A stretch of 5,031 bases of DNA, taken from positions 1 to 5,031 of the forward strand of contig JAKLHU010000196.1 of assembly GCA_022709995.1 (NCBI GenBank), read 5' to 3'. Of this stretch, positions 1 to 3,074 are shown piece by piece. Each line of letters begins with the position of its first letter. The stretch's first letter is position 1. A program made the translations under genes and the position numbers. Below the pieces are notes generated by a model. It was not told where the DNA came from and ran no database searches. It saw only the letters and a list, made by a program, of their open reading frames with translations. The stretch is from Verrucomicrobiota bacterium (lineage in GTDB: Bacteria > Verrucomicrobiota > Lentisphaeria > Oligosphaerales > Oligosphaeraceae).

Positions 1-589
1 TGCCCTCCACGCCGCGAATGTTGTCGGACGTATCGCCGACGAGAGCCAGAAAATCCCCTAACCGTTCCGGCGCCACGCCGAATTTCGCCATGACATCCGC
101 TTGGCTCAAGGCGGACCACTCGTCGTTGGCGCCGGAACTGAGCAGCACGACTTCCGGGTCCGCCGTCAGCTGGGCGATGTCCTTGTCAAAAGTGAGGATT
201 TTGACCGGCAACTGCTCGCGGCGGGCGGTGATGGCCGCAATCAGGTCATCGGCTTCGATGCCTTCCTGTTCCAGAAGCGGCCAGCCAAAGGCGCTCATCC
301 AGTCCCGAATCGGGGCAATCTGCGAACGCAACGCATCTGGCATCGGCGGGCGCTGCGCCTTGTATTCGGGGCAGATGGCCAGGCGCCGCCCCGACTTGCC
401 CTTGTCAAACAGAACCGCGCCATGGCTGCTGGCCAGGGAACGGTCCAGTTGCAACAACAGGCGGGCGATGCCGTAGAGCGCATTCGCCGGCTCGCCACGC
501 TGGTTGGTCAACGAGCGGATAGCGTAGAACGACCGGTAGATCTGCGCGTAGGCGTCAACCAGAACAATCGCGGGGGTCGGATCCGACAT
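1..589 (-). CDS. polA: 5'-3' exonuclease domain, probably the N-terminus of DNA polymerase I (3' end outside window)
   Basis: The 196 visible residues, from the ATG at 589, match the 5' nuclease (FEN-like) domain of PolA, a cytoplasmic structure-specific nuclease that removes RNA primers and flaps in replication and repair. Landmarks in order: LVDAYAQIYRSFYA (residues 10-23), LTNQRGEPANALYG (27-40), LFDKGKSGRR (60-69), PEYKAQRPPMPDAL (74-87), EADD (112-115), TFDKD (133-137) and LVGDTSDN (183-190). By comparison with E. coli PolA the metal and DNA ligands all appear present: D12, R19, D62, E112, D114, D115, D135, D137, D186, D189. One oddity is TFDKD where most homologues have TGDKD. The start lies one base after the upstream isomerase stop (TGACATG) with no clear Shine-Dalgarno, so translation is probably coupled. 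The gene runs off the left edge, so whether proofreading-like and polymerase domains follow, or this is a stand-alone exonuclease, cannot be seen. Confidence 0.9.
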   Translation of the reverse strand, partial: MSDPTPAIVLVDAYAQIYRSFYAIRSLTNQRGEPANALYGIARLLLQLDRSLASSHGAVLFDKGKSGRRLAICPEYKAQRPPMPDALRSQIAPIRDWMSAFGWPLLEQEGIEADDLIAAITARREQLPVKILTFDKDIAQLTADPEVVLLSSGANDEWSALSQADVMAKFGVAPERLGDFLALVGDTSDNIRGVEG

Positions 590-590
590 G

Positions 591-1364
591 TCATTGGCGG
601 CCCAGGCCCAGGCCGGCGTTGATCAGGTAAGTGTAACTGCGGCGAATCGCCTCAGTCATGTCAATCGGAGCGCTGTCCAGTTCGACAATGATGTGCCCGA
701 CGCTGTCGGGAACGACGGCGCAAATGCCGGGGATGTCGAGCTGGCCTTCACCCAAAGGGCGCAAATCGACCTTGCGGTCGGCCGGGACCGGCGGGAAGAC
801 GCCGTCTTTCATGTGCAGCGACACGATCCGGCCGGCATAGTGCCGGGCCATGGCAACCGCGTCGTTGGCGCCAAAATTGGCCGACCAGAACGCGTCGAGC
901 TGGAACATGATCTGCGGGCAGTATTCGACATAGAGGTCATACTTCAACCGGCCATTGAGGATGTCGAATTCCCAGTAGTGGTTATGCTGATACAGACCAA
1001 GGCCGGCGGCGGCCAGTTTCTGCAGGATGGCGTTCGTCTTGTCGGCCGTCGCCTTGATGGTGTCGAGGTCCTTGAAGTCATTCGGGCCATAGCCGCAGCA
1101 GAGGCTCTTCAGTCCCAGAGTCGCGGCAAAGTCGACGGCTTCCTGGATGGAATCCCCTTTGAGGGGGGCGCCATGCGCGGAACAGATTTCCAGACCATAT
1201 TTCTTGCAGGCAACGACGAACTCGGTGATGCTCAAGTCTCCGAAGCCGGCCGGCTCCACGGCTTGAAAGCCGATCTCGGCCAAAGTCCGCAAAACACTAT
1301 CCATGCCATTTTTGGCCGCTTCCGCCCGCATGGAATACAACTGCACTGCCAGTTTACGTTTCAT
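591..1364 (-). CDS. sugar phosphate isomerase/epimerase (xylose isomerase-like TIM barrel)
   Basis: This is a complete 257-residue protein of the AP-endonuclease-2/xylose-isomerase-like TIM-barrel superfamily, the fold of hydroxypyruvate isomerase, IolE/IolI and 3-keto-sugar epimerases. The first strand carries the family signature VQLYSMR (residues 7-13). H64 follows in SAHG. YQHNHYWEF (125-133) corresponds to the common YHNHDFEF motif, giving H127, H129 and metal ligand E132. D157 lies in QLDAFW, H184 and D187 in HMKD, then GEGQLD (205-210) and final ligand E229 in VELD. A complete E/D/H/E set implies a metal-dependent isomerase or epimerase; the substrate cannot be read from sequence. No signal peptide is present, so it is probably cytoplasmic. 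The ATG at 1364 has AAGGAG eight bases upstream, and a good promoter lies at 1490-1518. The exonuclease gene follows after one base. The superfamily also contains endonuclease IV-type DNA repair enzymes, but the YHNHDFEF and HxKD/GEG pattern is that of sugar isomerases. Confidence 0.88.
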   Translation of the reverse strand: MKRKLAVQLYSMRAEAAKNGMDSVLRTLAEIGFQAVEPAGFGDLSITEFVVACKKYGLEICSAHGAPLKGDSIQEAVDFAATLGLKSLCCGYGPNDFKDLDTIKATADKTNAILQKLAAAGLGLYQHNHYWEFDILNGRLKYDLYVEYCPQIMFQLDAFWSANFGANDAVAMARHYAGRIVSLHMKDGVFPPVPADRKVDLRPLGEGQLDIPGICAVVPDSVGHIIVELDSAPIDMTEAIRRSYTYLINAGLGLGRQ

Positions 1365-1372
1365 TCTCTCTG

Positions 1373-1378
1373 CTCCTT
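1373..1378 (-). promoter_or_regulatory. Shine-Dalgarno of the 257-residue isomerase
   Basis: AAGGAG on the minus strand, eight bases before the ATG at 1364. It supports this start over in-frame alternatives. Confidence 0.8.
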
Positions 1379-1395
1379 GGATACTTTTCTGTCAT

Positions 1396-1427
1396 CAGGA
1401 CGGCCCGGCCACGCCGAGTCCGTCCTG
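1396..1427 (-). other. leader stem-loop upstream of the isomerase start
   Basis: CAGGACGG (1396-1403) is perfectly complementary to CCGTCCTG (1420-1427), an 8-bp GC-rich stem. Its 16-base loop holds a second small stem, CGGC (1406-1409) with GCCG (1413-1416). It lies in the predicted 5' leader about 17 bases before the Shine-Dalgarno. No T-run follows in the direction of transcription, so it is not an intrinsic terminator. It could stabilise the message or modulate access to the ribosome binding site. It matches no riboswitch class that I recognise. Confidence 0.5.
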
Positions 1428-1489
1428 GGGCGATTACAAAAGACCGATCAAGTCAAAAGACCTTTCCCATGCGAATCACGGAAACAGCA

Positions 1490-1518
1490 AGTATAATCCG
1501 CCGATGGCTTGCCGTCAA
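1490..1518 (-). promoter_or_regulatory. sigma70-type promoter for the isomerase-exonuclease unit
   Basis: On the minus strand TTGACG (1513-1518, five of six to the -35 consensus) is followed by exactly 17 bases and TATACT (1490-1495, five of six to the -10 consensus). The predicted start of transcription is near 1483, giving a leader of about 120 bases. It lies outside the inverted-repeat element, so the downstream genes do not need that element for expression. The same stretch reads TATAAT on the plus strand (1492-1497), but there it has no convincing -35. Confidence 0.7.
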
Positions 1519-1588
1519 TCGGACGACATGAAAATCGTTCCCGGTTCGTTATCGGTCACCCATTGAGAATTAAGCGATAGAGGAGTCA

Positions 1589-1625
1589 ACGCTTGAGCGC
1601 CTCAGACCCTGATGCGCCCAAGCGT
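1589..1625. repeat. outer left stem-loop
   Basis: ACGCTTGAGCGC (1589-1600) pairs with GCGCCCAAGCGT (1614-1625), 12 bp with one A/C mismatch that becomes a U-G wobble in minus-strand RNA. Inside, after one C/T mismatch, TCAG (1602-1605) pairs with CTGA (1609-1612) around the 3-base loop ACC. The stem is about 16 pairs overall and ends five bases before the left 25-mer. No T-run flanks it on either strand, so it does not look like a terminator. Confidence 0.75.
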
Positions 1626-1630
1626 CAAAG

Positions 1631-1655
1631 TGGTTAATGTGCAAAATGTGGTGAT
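1631..1655 (+). repeat. 25-base inverted repeat, left copy
   Basis: The sequence begins TGGTTAATGTG and ends GTGGTGAT, and is the exact reverse complement of 2050-2074. The match stops at 1630 and 1656. The hexamer AATGTG occurs twice within it at a 9-base spacing (1636-1641, 1645-1650), which would suit a dimeric or tandem protein contact. Confidence 0.95.
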
Positions 1656-1790
1656 GGAAGGCGATATTCTACAACAAGCACCGAAATCATCGCCATCCCA
1701 TGGGACCCATGCTCTTGAGGTTAGGGCTCGGTTGAACTTTGTATGGCTGCAACAATCCAGAGGGAGATTCGTCCCATTATCCTATCCACC

Positions 1791-1826
1791 GTCCCATAAG
1801 TCATATATGTCCTATATGTCCCATGT
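1791..1826. repeat. degenerate 9-base tandem repeat
   Basis: Four consecutive 9-base units, GTCCCATAA, GTCATATAT, GTCCTATAT and GTCCCATGT, are AT-rich compared with the surroundings. A 9-base period keeps all reading frames in phase, so short repetitive peptides appear in translation. There is no ribosome binding site and I do not regard it as coding. Confidence 0.75.
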
Positions 1827-1874
1827 TTCCAGCCAGAATTATGTATAAGTGACGAGCATTGGCCCTATCTCTCC

Positions 1875-2040
1875 TACGGCAGCCTGAAGGCTGAACACCA
1901 TACGTACGGCAGCCTGAAGGCTGAACACCATACGCACGGCAGCCTGAAGGCTGAACACCATACGCACGGCAGCCTGAGGGCTGAACGTCGTACGTACGGC
2001 AGCCTGAAGGCTGAACGTCGTACGTACGGCAGGCTGAAAC
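1875..2040. repeat. 30-base tandem array with a hairpin in each unit (five units plus a partial sixth)
   Basis: Units start at 1875, 1905, 1935, 1965 and 1995, with a degenerate partial copy from 2025. Each full unit contains CAGCC-TGAA-GGCTG, a 5-bp stem with a 4-base loop. Units 1-3 end in ACACCATACG and units 4-5 in ACGTCGTACG. Unit 4 changes only the loop (TGAA to TGAG), leaving the stem intact. The partial unit has CAGGC and loses the stem. The junctions are also near-palindromic (CGTACGTACG at the unit 4/5 boundary). There are no unique spacers, so this is not CRISPR. Because 30 is a multiple of three, open frames with ten-residue repeats arise on the minus strand; these have no support as proteins. 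Confidence 0.95.
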
Positions 2041-2049
2041 CAAGCGCTT

Positions 2050-2074
2050 ATCACCACATTTTGCACATTAACCA
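2050..2074 (-). repeat. 25-base inverted repeat, right copy
   Basis: The exact reverse complement of 1631-1655, facing the left copy across 394 bases. Its inner edge abuts the 8-base palindrome AAGCGCTT (2042-2049), and its outer edge touches the right stem-loop directly. Confidence 0.95.
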
Positions 2075-2103
2075 AATGTCTGGAATTACTGGTTCCAGGC
2101 ATT
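2075..2103. repeat. outer right stem-loop
   Basis: AATGTCTGGAA (2075-2085) pairs with TTCCAGGCATT (2093-2103), 11 bp with one G-U wobble in plus-strand RNA, around the loop TTACTGG. It is placed like the left stem-loop at 1589-1625 relative to its 25-mer, yet the two stems share no evident sequence. Confidence 0.75.
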
Positions 2104-2106
2104 GTG

Positions 2107-2156
2107 GCGGTCGTCCAGCCCGGGAGCTGTAGTCTGGGGCGACGGCCGCTGTTTTT
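2107..2156 (+). terminator. candidate intrinsic terminator, plus strand
   Basis: GCGGTCGTC (2107-2115) pairs with GACGGCCGC (2141-2149), 9 bp with one G-U pair. It encloses 25 bases that contain a further CAGC/GCTG stem (2116-2119 with 2126-2129). TGTTTTT follows on the plus strand (2150-2156). The T-run lies on the plus-strand exit side only, so it cannot serve the minus-strand genes as an intrinsic terminator. The large loop lowers confidence. It would stop transcription leaving the repeat block before it ran antisense into the 278-residue isomerase gene. Confidence 0.45.
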
Positions 2157-2162
2157 GATGCA

Positions 2163-2999
2163 TCATGGCTTTTCCAGAAACGGCTTCCGCAGCTGCTTGA
2201 GGAAGCCAATCGCTTCCGCGACATCCTTCTGCTGTTCCGGACCGGGCGGCAGTTCCCGCTCAATGACGAGAGGACCGCGGAAGCCACGTTGCATCAGAGT
2301 GGTCAGAATGCTGGCAAAGGCCGTGCCGCCCTGCCCCAACACCGTCTCCCGGCCCATCTTCCCCGGCTCGGTCGGCCGGACCGCGTCTTTGCAATGGACG
2401 ACCTTGACGCGGTCGCCCAGTTCGTCGACCATCACCTGCGGGTCGTCGCGGTCGTAGATCAGCAGATTGGCCGGGTCGAAGTTGAGGCCGAGGTTGGGGC
2501 TGCCGATATCGGCGAACGTCTTTTTCAAGCTGGCCACCGGCTCCGGTCCAGTTTCAAACAGCCAGTACTGGCCGTTTTCCTCGGCGAAGCACAGGAGCTG
2601 TTGGAAATCATGGATGAGCTGCTCGTACATCTCGCCGGTGGCCTGGGAAATATCGCCGACATGACAGGTGATGTAGGTGATACCCAGGCGCCGGGCCCAA
2701 TTCATCTGCCGACAGGCCAGCAGCATGCGACTGGCCCGCGATTTCTCCGTGACCAGGCCCTTGGCAAAATCCAGGCTGGGGAACGACACGAACAGCGATA
2801 CGGGAGTCAAGCCGTGCTCGGCCAGCAAGCCCAGATATTGCCACGTCCGGCGCCGACCGCCGTCGCCAGAAAGAAATTCCTCCCCGATCCGGGCGATCTG
2901 GCACGTCTCCAGGCCAGCCGCCCGCAAATGCCGCAACTGCTCACGCGTCGTACTCTGCGGGCGCAGCAGCGTCCCGATTGGCAACGCTTTGCTCATCAT
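2163..2999 (-). CDS. sugar phosphate isomerase/epimerase family protein (second paralogue)
   Basis: This complete 278-residue TIM-barrel protein belongs to the same xylose-isomerase-like superfamily as the 257-residue gene but is clearly divergent. Candidate active-site residues are H113 in TCHVG, metal ligand E149 in FETGPEP, D175 in NFDPANLL (173-180), H202 and D205 in HCKD, GQGG (222-225) and E247 in VIERE. FETG, NFDPxN, HxKD and the final glutamate are the usual signature of metal-dependent sugar isomerases and epimerases of this fold; the substrate is unknown. No signal peptide is visible. Two adjacent ATG codons, 2999 and 2996, could both start translation. AAAGGAAAGGA (3003-3013) lies just upstream: the distal AAAGGA suits 2999 (eight bases) and the proximal AAGGA suits 2996 (six). 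It follows the glycosidase-like gene by 75 bases on the same strand, so an operon is likely. The stop codon overlaps the palindrome TGATGCATCA (2156-2165). Confidence 0.87.
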   Translation of the reverse strand: MMSKALPIGTLLRPQSTTREQLRHLRAAGLETCQIARIGEEFLSGDGGRRRTWQYLGLLAEHGLTPVSLFVSFPSLDFAKGLVTEKSRASRMLLACRQMNWARRLGITYITCHVGDISQATGEMYEQLIHDFQQLLCFAEENGQYWLFETGPEPVASLKKTFADIGSPNLGLNFDPANLLIYDRDDPQVMVDELGDRVKVVHCKDAVRPTEPGKMGRETVLGQGGTAFASILTTLMQRGFRGPLVIERELPPGPEQQKDVAEAIGFLKQLRKPFLEKP

Positions 3000-3002
3000 C
3001 AG

Positions 3003-3013
3003 TCCTTTCCTTT
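3003..3013 (-). promoter_or_regulatory. double Shine-Dalgarno of the 278-residue isomerase
   Basis: AAAGGAAAGGA on the minus strand offers two overlapping ribosome binding cores matched to two adjacent ATG codons at 2999 and 2996. It sits within the AT-rich stretch that follows the GC-rich intergenic hairpin. Confidence 0.65.
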
Positions 3014-3051
3014 ATTAATAATGGCGGCCGCAACCGCAGTATCCTCAGGCA

Positions 3052-3068
3052 CCGCCGCTGGACGGCGG
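3052..3068 (-). other. intercistronic stem-loop between the glycosidase-like and isomerase genes
   Basis: CCGCCG (3052-3057) pairs with CGGCGG (3063-3068) around the 5-base loop CTGGA, six bases past the glycosidase-like stop codon. No T-run follows, so readthrough into the isomerase gene is expected. It could mark an mRNA processing or 3'-end stabilising point. A perfect GCGGCCGC palindrome lies at 3024-3031. Confidence 0.45.
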
Positions 3069-3074
3069 ACCCGG

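Larger units (their letters stand above)
1589..2103. repeat. composite inverted-repeat element in the intergenic region (hairpin / 25-mer / cargo / 25-mer / hairpin)
   Basis: A 515-base block, symmetric in layout, lies between the two isomerase genes. From left to right it holds a 37-base stem-loop, a 25-base repeat, 135 bases with little structure (1656-1790, apart from the 10-base palindrome TCCCATGGGA at 1696-1705 and a weak GGCGAT/ATCGCC stem), a 9-base tandem repeat, 48 unremarkable bases, a 30-base tandem array, the inverted 25-base copy and a second stem-loop. No transposase or recombinase is encoded, and I see no convincing direct target duplication at the outer edges. Open frames across it come from the 30-base period, not from a protein. 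It resembles a MITE- or REPIN-type non-autonomous repeat, or the source of a structured RNA. The parts are certain; that they form one unit is inference. Confidence 0.6.

Noticed and set aside
588..1496. Long 302-codon open frame on the plus strand across the 257-residue isomerase gene
   Set aside because: It lies antisense to a gene with a complete, recognisable TIM-barrel signature, promoter and Shine-Dalgarno; its own translation shows no family motif. It is a GC-driven shadow frame.
1492..1497. TATAAT on the plus strand as a promoter for the repeat block
   Set aside because: It is a perfect -10, but none of the 16-, 17- or 18-base spacings gives a usable -35. The same bases are better explained as the TATACT -10 of the minus-strand promoter.
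1612..1848. Plus-strand open frame of 78 codons starting before the left 25-mer
   Set aside because: It begins inside the left stem-loop, crosses the inverted repeat and ends just after the 9-base repeat; it has no ribosome binding site and no recognisable protein features.
1875..2040. CRISPR array
   Set aside because: The 30-base units are directly contiguous with no unique spacers, and no cas gene is in the window.
1801..2102. Minus-strand open frames of 80 and 87 codons encoding ten-residue repeats across the 30-base array
   Set aside because: A 30-base period without stops keeps frames open automatically. There is no Shine-Dalgarno, and two overlapping frames are equally open, so this is a by-product of the repeat.
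2075..2103. Right stem-loop as the intrinsic terminator of the 278-residue isomerase transcript
   Set aside because: On the minus strand the stem is followed by TGGTTAATG, which is not a proper T-run, and its G-U pair becomes an A/C mismatch on that strand.
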